64,000 nt of DNA from NCBI RefSeq assembly GCF_002283365.1, contig NZ_MQWD01000001.1:2592771-2656770 (forward strand), written 5' to 3'. The notes below the pieces were generated by a model that made no database searches, was not told where the DNA came from, and saw only the letters and a program-made list of their open reading frames with translations. How positions within the stretch are numbered: the stretch's first letter is position 1; the number at the start of each line of letters is the position of its first letter. Below, piece after piece: positions 16,390-26,886 of the stretch. Source of the stretch: Rubrivirga marina (lineage in GTDB: Bacteria; Bacteroidota; Rhodothermia; Rhodothermales; Rubricoccaceae). Both the position numbers and the translations under genes were made by a program.

Positions 16390-17273
16390 GAGTGTGCGCC
16401 ATCGACGTCGGGACGAACACCGTCATGAGCGTCGTCGCTGATGTGAGGGACGGGCGGCTGACGGTCGTCGAGGACGAGGAGCGGTTCGCCCGCCTCGGGC
16501 AGGGCGTGGACGCGAGCGGGCGGCTGGCGCCGGAGGCCATCGACCGCGTGCTGGACCGGCTGGCCGCGGCGCAGGCGACGGCCGAGCGGCTCGGCGCCGA
16601 GCGGGTCGTCATCGGGGCGACGAGCGCGAGCCGGGACGCCGCGAACGTCGGCGAGCTCCGGGGGCGGGTGCGCGACGACCTGGGGCTGGACTACCGCGTG
16701 ATCTCGGGCGAGGAAGAGGCGGAGGCCTCGTTCCGCGGGGCACTCGCCCTGCTCCCCGACGTCGACGCCGCGCTCGTGGTCGACGTCGGCGGCGGGTCGA
16801 CGGAGGTCGCGCTCGGGACGAGGGCGGAGGGCGTCATGCGGCGGCAGAGCGTCGATGTGGGGAGCGTCCGCCTCACCGAACGCCGCTTTTCGGAGCGCCC
16901 TCCGTCGGACGGCGCCGTCGAGGCTGCCCAGGCGGACGCCGAGGCGGCGTATGCCGCGGTCGGGTTCGAGAGGGGAGGGGTCCCGCTCGTGGCGACGGGC
17001 AGCGTCGGCCGCCTCGTGGCGCGCCTGGTCGGGGCGACGGACCGCGTGTCCGCCGCCGCGCTCCGCGAGTGGCGCGACCGGCTGCTGGCGCTCACGCCCG
17101 ACGAGGCGCTGGCCATTTCTCCCGACGTGCTCGCGGGCCGGGAGGACGTGGCCGCGGCGGCCCTCCTCCTGCTCGACGCCGTCCTCGCCCGCTTCGGCGC
17201 CGACGCCTACGTCCCGACGACGGGTGGCCTCCGCCACGGCCTCGCGCTCGCCGAGGCGGACCGGGCCGGCTGA
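16386..17273 (+). CDS. Ppx/GppA-family phosphatase
   Basis: The 295-residue protein has the ASKHA fold of exopolyphosphatase/guanosine pentaphosphate phosphatase: CAIDVGTNTVMSVVADV (phosphate 1), IGATSASRDAANV, VISGEEEAEASFRGAL, and VVDVGGGSTEVALG (phosphate 2). It is about 300 residues, the short single-unit form lacking the C-terminal HD part of E. coli Ppx. It may hydrolyse polyphosphate or pppGpp, which would connect it to the SpoT in this window, though that is inference. The start overlaps the prmA stop (ATGA). Confidence 0.9.
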   Translation: MRVCAIDVGTNTVMSVVADVRDGRLTVVEDEERFARLGQGVDASGRLAPEAIDRVLDRLAAAQATAERLGAERVVIGATSASRDAANVGELRGRVRDDLGLDYRVISGEEEAEASFRGALALLPDVDAALVVDVGGGSTEVALGTRAEGVMRRQSVDVGSVRLTERRFSERPPSDGAVEAAQADAEAAYAAVGFERGGVPLVATGSVGRLVARLVGATDRVSAAALREWRDRLLALTPDEALAISPDVLAGREDVAAAALLLLDAVLARFGADAYVPTTGGLRHGLALAEADRAG

Positions 17274-17355
17274 GCGGCATTTCGCCGCATCTCTCCCCAC
17301 GGCGCCGGAACCGGGGGGCATCCTCCCGGTCCCCACCGAAACGACTCCCGCTCCC

Positions 17356-18216
17356 ATGGCCGCCCCGAACGACGCCCCCAAGCCGACCGCCCCGCGCGGC
17401 GTGTCGCAGGTCACCAACTTCATCGCCGTCGCCTCGGGGAAGGGCGGGGTGGGGAAGAGCACCGTCGCCGCCAACCTCGCCGCCGCGCTCGCCGCGTCCG
17501 GCGCGAAGGTGGGCCTGCTCGACGCCGACGTGTACGGGCCGAGCGTGCCGCTCATGTTCGGCGTCCCCGCGGACGAAAAGCCGCGGCTCAACGACGAGCG
17601 CCACATCGTCCCGCTCGTCCGCTACGGCGTCAAGCTCCTCTCGATGGGCTTCCTCGTCGACGACTCGAACGCCGTGATCTGGCGCGGGCCGATGGTGTCG
17701 AGCGCCGTGCGCCAGTTCCTCGGGCAGGCCGCGTGGGGCGAGCTCGACCACCTCATCATCGACCTGCCGCCGGGCACGGGCGACATCCAGCTCACGCTCG
17801 TCCAAACCGTTCCGCTGACGGGCGCCGTCGTCGTGTCCACGCCGCAACCGGTCGCTCTCGCCGACGCCCGGAAGGCCGTCAAGATGTTCGAGAACGTCCA
17901 CGTTCCGGTCCTCGGCGTGGTCGAGAACATGGCATACTTCACGCCGCCGGACCTCCCGGACCGGAAGTACTACCTCTTCGGCGAGGCCGGCGCTCAGAAG
18001 CTGGCGGCGGAACTCGACGTGCCGGTCCTGGGCGAGGTCCCGATCGAGCAGGCGGCCCGCGAGGCCGGAGACAACGGGACGCCCGTCGTCCTCGCCGAGC
18101 CCGAGAGCGCGACGGCGCAGGCCTTTCGCCAGATGGCCGAGCGCGTCGTCACGGAGGTCGAGCGCCGCAACGCCGACGCGCCGCCGACGCAGCCCATTGA
18201 GATTCTGTACAAGTAG
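17356..18216 (+). CDS. Mrp/NBP35-family Fe-S cluster carrier ATPase
   Basis: The 286-residue P-loop protein carries the deviant Walker A ASGKGGVGKSTVAANLA, LLDADVYGPSVPLMFG (switch I) and IIDLPPGTGDIQLTL (Walker B region), all diagnostic of Mrp/ApbC. The usual CxxC that holds the bridging cluster is absent; MAYFTPPDLPDRKYYLFG is found there, as is common in Bacteroidota homologues. The N-terminal DUF59 domain of longer forms is also missing. It probably helps deliver Fe-S clusters. The NifU-type scaffold gene follows 95 nt later. Confidence 0.92.
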   Translation: MAAPNDAPKPTAPRGVSQVTNFIAVASGKGGVGKSTVAANLAAALAASGAKVGLLDADVYGPSVPLMFGVPADEKPRLNDERHIVPLVRYGVKLLSMGFLVDDSNAVIWRGPMVSSAVRQFLGQAAWGELDHLIIDLPPGTGDIQLTLVQTVPLTGAVVVSTPQPVALADARKAVKMFENVHVPVLGVVENMAYFTPPDLPDRKYYLFGEAGAQKLAAELDVPVLGEVPIEQAAREAGDNGTPVVLAEPESATAQAFRQMAERVVTEVERRNADAPPTQPIEILYK

Positions 18217-18286
18217 CCGGCCGAGGTAGGACTGGCGGCCCCCACTGCGTCTCATTGGCGCATCACGCCGGGCCCCTGCCCGGTGG

Positions 18287-18294
18287 TATCTTCC
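18287..18294 (+). promoter_or_regulatory. Candidate -7 element (TATCTTCC) for the NifU-type gene
   Basis: TATCTTCC lies 25 nt before ATG 18312, in line with the preferred 25-31 nt spacing in this window. Confidence 0.4.
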
Positions 18295-18311
18295 GGCTCC
18301 CCCCCGCGGAC

Positions 18312-18587
18312 ATGGCAGACGACCCGACTCTCGACCCCGCCGACCCCGCGCTCCGCCAACGGATTGAGGAGACGCTGGACGCCATCCGGCCCTACCTCAT
18401 GGCCGACGGCGGCAGCGTGCGCCTTCAGGGCGTGACCGACGACATGGTCGTCGAGCTCCAGCTCCTCGGCGCCTGCGGCACGTGCCCCATGAGCATGATG
18501 ACGCTCCGGGCCGGCATCGAGCAGGCCATCCGGCGCGCGGTCCCCGAGATCACGCGCGTCGAGGCCGTCGCCCCGGCTGCCGCCTAG
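18312..18587 (+). CDS. NifU C-terminal domain Fe-S scaffold protein
   Basis: The 91-residue protein is a stand-alone NifU C-terminal domain. RIEETLDAIRPYLMADGGSV and LLGACGTCPMSMMTLRAGIE are the family signatures, with the CxxC that binds a 4Fe-4S cluster shared by a dimer. It assembles or passes clusters to target proteins. Its position behind the Mrp ATPase suggests that both work in Fe-S delivery. ATG 18312 was chosen because upstream residues are not conserved in character and a promoter-like element precedes it. Confidence 0.93.
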   Translation: MADDPTLDPADPALRQRIEETLDAIRPYLMADGGSVRLQGVTDDMVVELQLLGACGTCPMSMMTLRAGIEQAIRRAVPEITRVEAVAPAAA

Positions 18588-18671
18588 TCCGCCTCGGTCG
18601 GTCGCTCGGCCGTGTTCGCTAACAATCGGCTGCCGCCTGGCGGCCGACCCGCGTCGACTCACCCCGACCCG

Positions 18672-19394
18672 ATGGCCCTTGAGACTGCGGGCGCTGCCGA
18701 CGAGCGCCAGCCGGAACCGCGCCGGCTCCACCACATCACGCGGATCGACATCGAGCCGTCCGAGGCCCACCCGCGCCGTCACCCGACCCACGGGTGGCAG
18801 GTCCGCGCGCGGCGCGACGGCAAGCGCCTGTCGAAGTTCTTCGCCGACGCGAAGCACGACGGCCGCGAGGGCGCGCTCGACGAGGCCCTGGCCTACCGCG
18901 ACCGACTGCTCGACTCCATCCCCGACGAGCCCCAGAAGCCGCGAAAGGCCTGGAGCAACACGGGCGTCGTGGGCCTCTCGGTGCGCGAGAAGGACGAGGG
19001 CCCGACGCCGAAGCTGTACGTTCAGCTCAACTGGGTGAACGCCGACGGCAAGCGGAAGGCCGGGTCGTACTCGGTCGAGAAGTGGGGCCTCCGACGGGCG
19101 CTCTGGAACGGGTGCCTCAAGCTGTACCGCGAGCGGCAGGCGGCGGGTTACCCCGTCGAGGAGCCGCACGTCATGTTCGCCCGAGCCCAGGAGCCGTTCC
19201 AGGACCAGATCGCCGAGGAGATCCGGACGGAGCGGGCCGCCGAGCGCGCCAAGGCCGAGCGCGCCGAGGTCGAGCAGGCCGCGGTGGAGACGCCAGCGGC
19301 GCGACCGGAGCCGCGCCGGTTCGAGAGCCGCGCGGACGCGCTCGCCCATGAGGAGGCCACGATGCGCCGGCTCGAGGACGCCCTCTTCAGCTAG
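18672..19394 (+). CDS. Protein with two tandem AP2-like DNA-binding segments
   Basis: The 240-residue product has no signal or membrane segment. Residues ~20-75 (ITRIDIEPSE ... GWQVRARRDGKRLSKFF ... DEALAYRDRLL) resemble an AP2/ERF-type three-strand sheet plus helix. Residues ~95-160 (TGVVGLSVREKDEG ... LYVQLNWVNADGKRKAGSYS ... GLRRALWNGCLKLYRER) look like a second, diverged copy. The last 70 residues form a Glu/Ala/Arg-rich helix, possibly a coiled coil. Similar bacterial proteins are often called AP2 or pathogenesis-related factor-like and are thought to bind DNA. The assignment is by fold pattern only. It may be a standalone regulator. Confidence 0.55.
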   Translation: MALETAGAADERQPEPRRLHHITRIDIEPSEAHPRRHPTHGWQVRARRDGKRLSKFFADAKHDGREGALDEALAYRDRLLDSIPDEPQKPRKAWSNTGVVGLSVREKDEGPTPKLYVQLNWVNADGKRKAGSYSVEKWGLRRALWNGCLKLYRERQAAGYPVEEPHVMFARAQEPFQDQIAEEIRTERAAERAKAERAEVEQAAVETPAARPEPRRFESRADALAHEEATMRRLEDALFS

Positions 19395-19522
19395 GTCCGC
19401 CTCGGCGGAGTCGAGGGGCGCGGGGACCGTGCGGTCGGGACGCACCGTCGGTGATCCCCGGCCGCGTCCCGACGGGTGCCCGAGGCGGACCGGATCGGCG
19501 CGTGTCGGCGAGGGGCGTGGAC

Positions 19523-19558
19523 AAAAAGAGGGCCGCCCCGAACGGATCGGAGCGGCCC
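19523..19558 (-). terminator. Intrinsic terminator for the FKBP gene (minus strand)
   Basis: Read on the minus strand, a GC stem (GGGCCGC/GCGGCCC, 19530-19536 with 19552-19558, extended by short inner pairs) is followed by a TTTTT run from 19527 to 19523. This is a classical rho-independent signal 30 nt after the FKBP stop codon. Confidence 0.75.
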
Positions 19559-19587
19559 CGGTCGGAGCGCGCGGCGGCGCGGTAGCG

Positions 19588-20550
19588 CTACGGTTGCGGC
19601 GGGAGCGCCGGCTGCCCGCCCGGCCCGAAGGCCCCCGGCGGCGGCGTCATGTTGAGGACCTCGACGAGCGTGAGCTCGAACTGGAGCGCCGAGTTCGGCG
19701 GGATGCCGCCCTGGCCGCCGCGGCCCGGCTGGCCGAGGACGCCGTAGGCCTGCGCCGGCGGGAGGTAGACCGTCCGCGTCTCGCCCTCCTGCATGTCGAG
19801 GAGCGCGTCGCGGAAGCCCGGGACCACCTGCCCGACGGCGAACACGGCCGGCTCCTCGCCGGACTCGTCGAACACCTCGCCGTTCGCGAACTGGCCGCGG
19901 TAGCGGACCGCCACGCGGTCGCCCGGCGACGGGCTCGCGCCCTCGCCCTCCGTCTCGACCGAGTAGAGCACGCCGGTGTCGCCGAGCCGATGGACGCCCT
20001 GGCGGGCCGCGACGGCCGTCAGGAAGGAGTCGGCCGTGACGGCGTTGGCCTGGATCTCGCCGAGGCGGCGGCGCGCCTGGTCGTCGGTCCGGGCCTGGGC
20101 GCGGAGCTGGCGGATCGCCATCGAGTCCTCGACGACGGCCTGGGCCGCCTGGAACTGCTCCACGGAGATCCGCGCCGAGTCGCCGGCGAGGCCGGAACGG
20201 ACGCCGGCCAGGAAGAGGTCGCGGTCGAGCGTGTCGAGCGTGTCCTGCGCCAGCTGGAGCCCGTACTGGAGCCCGAGCGCGTAGGCGATCTCGACCGAGT
20301 CGCCGCGGAGCCCGGCGTTGAACCCGTCGACGAATCGGTCGAAGCTGAACGACGAGTCCTGCTGGAGGAACTGCTGGGCCGACTGGAAGCCGACGTTGTA
20401 CGAGACCTGCTCGAACGGCGAGCCGTTGGCGATGTCGTCGAGGTCGGCCGAGCCGGAGGCGCCGGAGCCGGCGCCCTCGCAGCCCGCGAGAGCCGTCAGG
20501 CCGGCGAAGCCAACCAGCACAGCGGCGAGGGGGAGAAAGCGGAGGGTCAT
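19588..20550 (-). CDS. FKBP-type peptidyl-prolyl cis-trans isomerase lipoprotein
   Basis: The 320-residue product has a lipoprotein signal (VGFAGLTALAGC, Cys 24). An N-terminal FKBP_N-like helical dimerisation region follows (VSYNVGFQSAQQFLQ, and a duplicated FxxGxxxGL pattern). The C-terminal FKBP domain contains GDRVAVRYRGQFANGEVFDES, VVPGFRDALLDMQEGE and LPPAQAYGVLGQPG, then IPPNSALQFELTLVEV. It resembles the FkpA/Mip group, which folds proteins in the cell envelope. A Gly/Pro-rich tail ends the protein. A promoter-like element lies 31 nt before the ATG and a terminator follows. Confidence 0.93.
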   Translation of the reverse strand: MTLRFLPLAAVLVGFAGLTALAGCEGAGSGASGSADLDDIANGSPFEQVSYNVGFQSAQQFLQQDSSFSFDRFVDGFNAGLRGDSVEIAYALGLQYGLQLAQDTLDTLDRDLFLAGVRSGLAGDSARISVEQFQAAQAVVEDSMAIRQLRAQARTDDQARRRLGEIQANAVTADSFLTAVAARQGVHRLGDTGVLYSVETEGEGASPSPGDRVAVRYRGQFANGEVFDESGEEPAVFAVGQVVPGFRDALLDMQEGETRTVYLPPAQAYGVLGQPGRGGQGGIPPNSALQFELTLVEVLNMTPPPGAFGPGGQPALPPQP

Positions 20551-20573
20551 GGAGGGATTCCGTGGGGAGTCGG

Positions 20574-20581
20574 TGAAGCTA
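20574..20581 (-). promoter_or_regulatory. Candidate -7 element (TAGCTTCA) for the FKBP gene
   Basis: On the minus strand TAGCTTCA lies 31 nt before the ATG at 20550. Confidence 0.45.
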
Positions 20582-20749
20582 CCGGGGCCGCGCTGGGGGC
20601 GTTGTGACGCTTCGGGGAATGCTCCCGAGCGATCGGTCACCCCGATCCGACCGCGCGGCGGCCGTCCCACCCACCGGCCTCGGCTCCCTCGCGGACGCGA
20701 CCGAGGCGGGCGGAGCGGGGCCTCACGGCACCTTCGCGGCCGGCGCGGG

Positions 20750-20757
20750 TAGCTTGG
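20750..20757 (+). promoter_or_regulatory. Candidate -7 element (TAGCTTGG) for metG
   Basis: TAGCTTGG lies 27 nt before ATG 20777, in the divergent gap shared with the FKBP gene. Confidence 0.5.
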
Positions 20758-20776
20758 CCGCCCCCTCTGCGCCGCC

Positions 20777-22912
<2,136 letters not shown>

Positions 22913-22918
22913 CCTCCT

Positions 22919-22938
22919 CCGCCTCGGCGCCGAGGCGG
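22919..22938. terminator. Palindrome copy 2 between convergent genes (CCGCCTCGGCGCCGAGGCGG)
   Basis: A perfect 20-bp palindrome lies in the 32-bp gap between metG and the convergent lipoprotein gene. The stem extends outward through CTCCT/AGGAG with a one-base bulge (22914-22944). It is probably a bidirectional terminator. Confidence 0.65.
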
Positions 22939-22944
22939 GAGGAG

Positions 22945-23430
22945 CTAGAACGACACGTCGAACCGGCCACCCGAGACCTCGACGGTCGCCCCACTCGCGT
23001 TCCGGGCCGAGAAGGCGAACGTGCCCTCGGCCGAGTCGTCGGAGACCGCCGTGACGGTCAGCGTGCCGCTCGTGGCGACGTAGACCTCGTCGCTCTGGTC
23101 GTTCGGGTCCTCGGTCCGACGCGCGAAGGCGGCCGTCGCCACGTCGTTGCTCAAGTCGTACGAGCGGAGGTCGTCGCTGGGGAGCGCGAGCGTGATGATC
23201 TCCTGGTCGTTCTGCGACACCACGTTGTCGGCCCCGACGATCGTCAGCGTCCCGGATTCGCGGTCGACGCGGACGCAGGTGCCGGAGAACGAATCGCCGC
23301 TCACGGTCGCGCGCACCGTGCCGCTGTCGGCGTAGCCGCTGGCCTGACACGCGGCGTCGTCGACGGCGTCGCTGACGGCGTCGCAGGCGGGGAGCGTGAG
23401 GACGGCGAGGAGCAGGAGGGCAGGGCGCAT
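22945..23430 (-). CDS. Small lipoprotein of unknown function
   Basis: The 161-residue protein starts with a lipoprotein signal (LLLLAVLTLPAC, Cys 16). The remainder looks all-beta, with regular strands such as GTVRATVSGDSFSGTCVRV, GTLTIVGAD and GTLTVTAVSDDSAEGTFAFS. This pattern resembles the small beta-barrel-like lipoproteins (DUF6252 type) common in Bacteroidota, but I cannot name a function. Two Cys in the mature part may form a disulfide. It converges on metG. Confidence 0.75.
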   Translation of the reverse strand: MRPALLLLAVLTLPACDAVSDAVDDAACQASGYADSGTVRATVSGDSFSGTCVRVDRESGTLTIVGADNVVSQNDQEIITLALPSDDLRSYDLSNDVATAAFARRTEDPNDQSDEVYVATSGTLTVTAVSDDSAEGTFAFSARNASGATVEVSGGRFDVSF

Positions 23431-23588
23431 GTCGGGGGGAGGGGAAGTTCGGAGGCCGTCGAACCCACCCCCGCGTCGGAAGTGCCCCGCGCTCCCGGTC
23501 GATGCGGAAACGTCCCTCCCACTCGCGGACGGAGATGGAGCATGGCGCGAGCGAATCGGACAGGACCTTTCGCCGGCGCGGGCGGCGC

Positions 23589-23596
23589 TAGGTTCT
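23589..23596 (+). promoter_or_regulatory. Candidate -7 element (TAGGTTCT) for the M1 peptidase gene
   Basis: TAGGTTCT lies 28 nt before ATG 23617 and supports that start over in-frame upstream codons. Confidence 0.5.
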
Positions 23597-23616
23597 TGGA
23601 TCCGTCTCTTCTCTCC

Positions 23617-25323
23617 ATGCGCCGACTCCTCCTCGTCACCGCCCTCGCGACCGCCGCCAGCGCTCAGCCGGGCGATCCCGGCGTCAACGACTCCGGCCTC
23701 CCGCTCCTCCCTGAGCAGGCCGCCATCGACGTGACCTACGTCGAGCTCGACCTCGCCGTCGACGCCGACGGCCGCACGATCGCCGGGACGGCGACGACCG
23801 AGGCCCGCGTCGTCCAGCCCACGTCCGAACTGGTTTTCGACCTCGACGCGCCCCTCGCGATCTCCGCGGTGGAGGAGGTCGGGTACGTCGTGGGGAGCGG
23901 GCAGGAGGTGGCGCTCGCCCGAGGCTTCGCTCGCGACGGCAACCGGTTCCGCGTCGACCTGGGGCGGACGGCCCAGCCGGGCGAGGGGCTCCGGATCCGC
24001 GTGGCCTATGGGGGCACGCCCCGCGTGGCGCCGAATCCGCCGTGGGAGGGAGGGTTCACCTGGGCCGAGACCGCCGACGGTCAGCCGTGGGTGGCGGTGA
24101 GCTGCCAGATGAACGGAGCCGACCTCTGGTGGCCCGCCAAGGATCATCCGTCCGACGAGCCCGACTCGGTCCGCGTGTCGCTGACGGTCCCGGCCGAGCT
24201 CCGCGCGATCTCGAACGGCGTCTGGGAGGGGCGCGTGGAGAACGGCGACGGGACGGCGACCGAGACGTGGGCCACGACGCAGCCGATCAACAACTACGGC
24301 GTCTCGTTCGGGATCGGGCCGTACGAGGTGGTCGAGGCGGAGTACGAGAGCCCGGCGGGGTGGGGCCAGGCCGTCCCGTTCTTCGTCCTGCCGGACCGCG
24401 TGGCCGACGCCGAACGCCAACTCCCCGGCTTCCTCGACGCGCTCGCCTTCCTCGAGCGGACGTACGGCCCGTACGCCTGGCGCGCCGACGGCTACAAGGT
24501 CCTCCACACGCCGTACCTCGGGATGGAGCACCAGACGCTTGTGGCCTACGGCTCGGAGTTCGGGGACAACGCCTATGGGTTCGACTGGCTCCACTTCCAC
24601 GAACTCGCCCATGAGTGGTGGGCCAACCTCGGGACCGCGCCCGACTGGCGCGACTTCTGGGTCCACGAGTCGTTCGCCAACTACTCGGAGGCGCTCTACG
24701 CCGAGGACCTCGCCCGCCGCCGGTCCGGCGACGAGGCCGCCGAGGCGGCCTACCTCGCGTACCTCGCCGGCACGCGCGGCGGCATCGTCAACCGGATCCC
24801 GCTCGCGCCGCGCGAGACGCGCACGACGCAGTACATGTACGGCGCCCAGCGCGGCGGCAACCCCGACATCTACGTCAAGGGCGGCTGGCTCCTCCACACG
24901 CTCCGCGGGCTGATCGACGACGACGAGCGGTTTTTCGCGGCGATGCGCTCGATCCTCTACCCGTCAGAGCAGGCCGAGGCGATCACCGACGGCCGGCAGG
25001 CCCGGTTCGTCTCGACCGACGACGTGCTCGCGGCGTTCTCGCGGGCGTCGGGCCGCGATCTGTCGGGCGTGTTCGAGGTCTACATCCGCCAGCCGGAGCT
25101 CCCGCGGCTCGCCGTCGAGCGCGGGGACGGGGAGGCGACGATCCGGTGGGTGCTGCCCGAGGCCGTCGCCGATGTCGCCTTCGACGTGCCGGTCTGGGTC
25201 TCGGTCGACGGCCGCCGCCAGCGCGTCGCGATGGCGGGCGGGGTGGGGACCGTCGCCGCCGCGTCCGGCGCCGACCTCGTGCTCGACCCCGATGGGCGGC
25301 TCCTCTTCGCGCCGACGGAGTAG
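23617..25323 (+). CDS. Secreted M1-family metallopeptidase (aminopeptidase)
   Basis: The 568-residue product has a short Sec signal (LLLVTALATAASAQ). The N-terminal beta domain is typical of M1 enzymes (VTYVELDLAVDADGRTIAGTA). The substrate-recognition motif reads LGMEHQT, the form common in Bacteroidota instead of GAMEN. The zinc site is intact: HELAH with His 328, Glu 329 and His 332, then Glu 351 in HESFANYSEALY, 18 residues on. KGGWLLHTLRGLI is also family-like. It probably releases N-terminal residues from peptides in the periplasm or outside the cell. The next gene begins 16 nt after its stop but has its own promoter-like element. Confidence 0.94.
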   Translation: MRRLLLVTALATAASAQPGDPGVNDSGLPLLPEQAAIDVTYVELDLAVDADGRTIAGTATTEARVVQPTSELVFDLDAPLAISAVEEVGYVVGSGQEVALARGFARDGNRFRVDLGRTAQPGEGLRIRVAYGGTPRVAPNPPWEGGFTWAETADGQPWVAVSCQMNGADLWWPAKDHPSDEPDSVRVSLTVPAELRAISNGVWEGRVENGDGTATETWATTQPINNYGVSFGIGPYEVVEAEYESPAGWGQAVPFFVLPDRVADAERQLPGFLDALAFLERTYGPYAWRADGYKVLHTPYLGMEHQTLVAYGSEFGDNAYGFDWLHFHELAHEWWANLGTAPDWRDFWVHESFANYSEALYAEDLARRRSGDEAAEAAYLAYLAGTRGGIVNRIPLAPRETRTTQYMYGAQRGGNPDIYVKGGWLLHTLRGLIDDDERFFAAMRSILYPSEQAEAITDGRQARFVSTDDVLAAFSRASGRDLSGVFEVYIRQPELPRLAVERGDGEATIRWVLPEAVADVAFDVPVWVSVDGRRQRVAMAGGVGTVAAASGADLVLDPDGRLLFAPTE

Positions 25324-25328
25324 CGCGC

Positions 25329-25336
25329 TATCCTTG
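25329..25336 (+). promoter_or_regulatory. Candidate -7 element (TATCCTTG), likely leaderless
   Basis: TATCCTTG begins 11 nt before ATG 25340, just after the stop codon of the peptidase gene. The spacing predicts a start at or near the ATG. Confidence 0.45.
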
Positions 25337-25339
25337 ACG

Positions 25340-26017
25340 ATGCGCCTCGCCGTCCTCGCGTTCGCTCTGTCCGCCTCGGCGGCCGCTCAGCCCGACCCGC
25401 TGGCCGCCCTCGCCGACGCGCTCGGCGGGCGGGCGCGGATCGACGCGGTCGAGACCCTCGAGGTCCGGTCGCGGACGCGCGCGACGGTGGGGGAGGCGAC
25501 CGTCACCGTCCGCTCGACGCTGGCCGTGGAGTTTCCCGACGCCGCTCGCTGGACCGCGAAGACCGACGGTCCCGAGCGCGCGACGTGGCTGGACGGCGAG
25601 GCCGGTCGCGTGGCGGCTGGCGACTCGGTCCGAGCGCTCCCCGAGGCGGCCGTGGACGCGCTCCAGGCTGCGCTCTGGCTCCGCCCGCTGGTTCTCGCCG
25701 CCCGCCGCGCCGAGCTCTCGGCCGAGGCCCTGGGCGCCGATCTCCTCCGCGTCGACGTGCCCGGCCGTCGGGATCCGCTCATCATCGGGCTCGACGACGC
25801 CGGACGGCCCGCGCGGATCACGACGTTCCGCCGGCAGGGGGGGCGCCGCGAGTACGTCGAGGTCGTCCTCCGCGACTACCGCGAGGTCGACGGCGTGTTC
25901 GTGCCGCACCGCGTCCGCCAGGCCGTCGGCGGTGTGGTCACCGGGGTGACCACGGTCGAGTCCGTGCGCCTCGGGGCCGCGTTGGAGGGGGCGCCGTTCG
26001 GCGCCGGGGGCGGCTGA
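25340..26017 (+). CDS. Periplasmic hypothetical protein, LolA/LolB-like pattern
   Basis: The 225-residue product has a clean signal peptide (LAVLAFALSASAAAQ). The mature part starts DPLAALADALGGRARIDAVETLEVRS and continues as an all-beta protein with DYREVDGVFVPHRVRQ near the end. This N-terminal helix-plus-sheet pattern is shared by many exported proteins of the outer-membrane lipoprotein-sorting type, but the similarity is weak and the function is unknown. It follows the M1 peptidase gene closely. A run of nine G bases starts just after its stop. Confidence 0.72.
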   Translation: MRLAVLAFALSASAAAQPDPLAALADALGGRARIDAVETLEVRSRTRATVGEATVTVRSTLAVEFPDAARWTAKTDGPERATWLDGEAGRVAAGDSVRALPEAAVDALQAALWLRPLVLAARRAELSAEALGADLLRVDVPGRRDPLIIGLDDAGRPARITTFRRQGGRREYVEVVLRDYREVDGVFVPHRVRQAVGGVVTGVTTVESVRLGAALEGAPFGAGGG

Positions 26018-26018
26018 C

Positions 26019-26027
26019 GGGGGGGGG
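26019..26027 (+). repeat. Intergenic G9 tract
   Basis: Nine consecutive G bases lie immediately after the stop codon of the preceding gene, 77 nt before the DUF3047 gene. Confidence 0.85.
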
Positions 26028-26103
26028 CGGCGGCGTCCTACAGCCGGGTGGAATCGGCGCCGGAGCCGGCTCGTTTCTCTCCAGACGCCATCCGACACCT
26101 TCC

Positions 26104-26823
26104 ATGCCCCGACTCCGACCTCTCGCGCTCGCCGCGCTCGTCCTCGGCCTGACCGCCTTCGCGCCCGGCGACTACGTCGTCGCGTCGTTCTCCAACATGT
26201 CGCCCGGCGGGACGATCAACGGTTGGGAGACGATGAGCTTGGGAGACGCGCCTCGGAGCAACTACGCGCTCGTCCGCGACGGCGGCTCAACCGTCGTCAA
26301 GGGCCAGGCCGACGGGTCGGCCTCGGGCCTCGTCCGGCGCATCGCCATCGATGCCGCTCGGTTCCCGGTCCTCACGTGGCGCTGGAAGGCCGACAACGTG
26401 ATCGCGGGCGGCGACATCCGGCGCCGCGGCGGCGACGACTACCCGGCCCGGATCTACGTCACGTTCGACTACGACCCCGGCGACCTCTCCTTCGGCGACC
26501 GCCTGAAGTACCGCGCCCTCCGCGCGCTGGGCTACGACGACATCCCCGTCCGCGCCCTCAGTTACGTCTGGGCCAACCAGTCCGGCGAGACGGCGATCGT
26601 GCCGAACGCGTTCACCGACTGGGTCCAGATGGTGCCCGTACGGAGCGGCTCCGCCGGCCTCGGCGAGTGGCATACGGAGCGCCGCGACCTCATCCGCGAC
26701 TATCGCGCGGCGTTTGGCGAGGACCCGCCGCCGATCTCGGGCGTCGCCATCATGACCGACGCCGACAACACCGGCGGCGCGGCCACGGCCTACTTCGGCG
26801 ACATCCGCCTGACGACGCGCTAG
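26104..26823 (+). CDS. Exported DUF3047-family protein
   Basis: The 239-residue protein begins with a signal peptide (PLALAALVLGLTAFA). The mature part matches the DUF3047 pattern: FPVLTWRWKADNVI ... DDYPARIYVTFDYDP ... ALSYVWANQ, and a late VAIMTDADNTGGAATAYFGDI. DUF3047 has a jelly-roll-like fold of unknown function. It is likely periplasmic. It lies between two other exported or DNA-related genes and is not clearly part of an operon. Confidence 0.85.
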   Translation: MPRLRPLALAALVLGLTAFAPGDYVVASFSNMSPGGTINGWETMSLGDAPRSNYALVRDGGSTVVKGQADGSASGLVRRIAIDAARFPVLTWRWKADNVIAGGDIRRRGGDDYPARIYVTFDYDPGDLSFGDRLKYRALRALGYDDIPVRALSYVWANQSGETAIVPNAFTDWVQMVPVRSGSAGLGEWHTERRDLIRDYRAAFGEDPPPISGVAIMTDADNTGGAATAYFGDIRLTTR

Positions 26824-26875
26824 CGGACGGGTGCCGGACGCGCCCCCGCCGGGACTCCGTTCGGGCGGGTCGCGC

Positions 26876-26883
26876 TAGGTTCG
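26876..26883 (+). promoter_or_regulatory. Promoter -7 element (TAGGTTCG) for dprA, likely leaderless
   Basis: TAGGTTCG begins 11 nt before ATG 26887. It matches TAnnTTTG at all but one position and predicts a leaderless message. Confidence 0.5.
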
Positions 26884-26886
26884 GGC

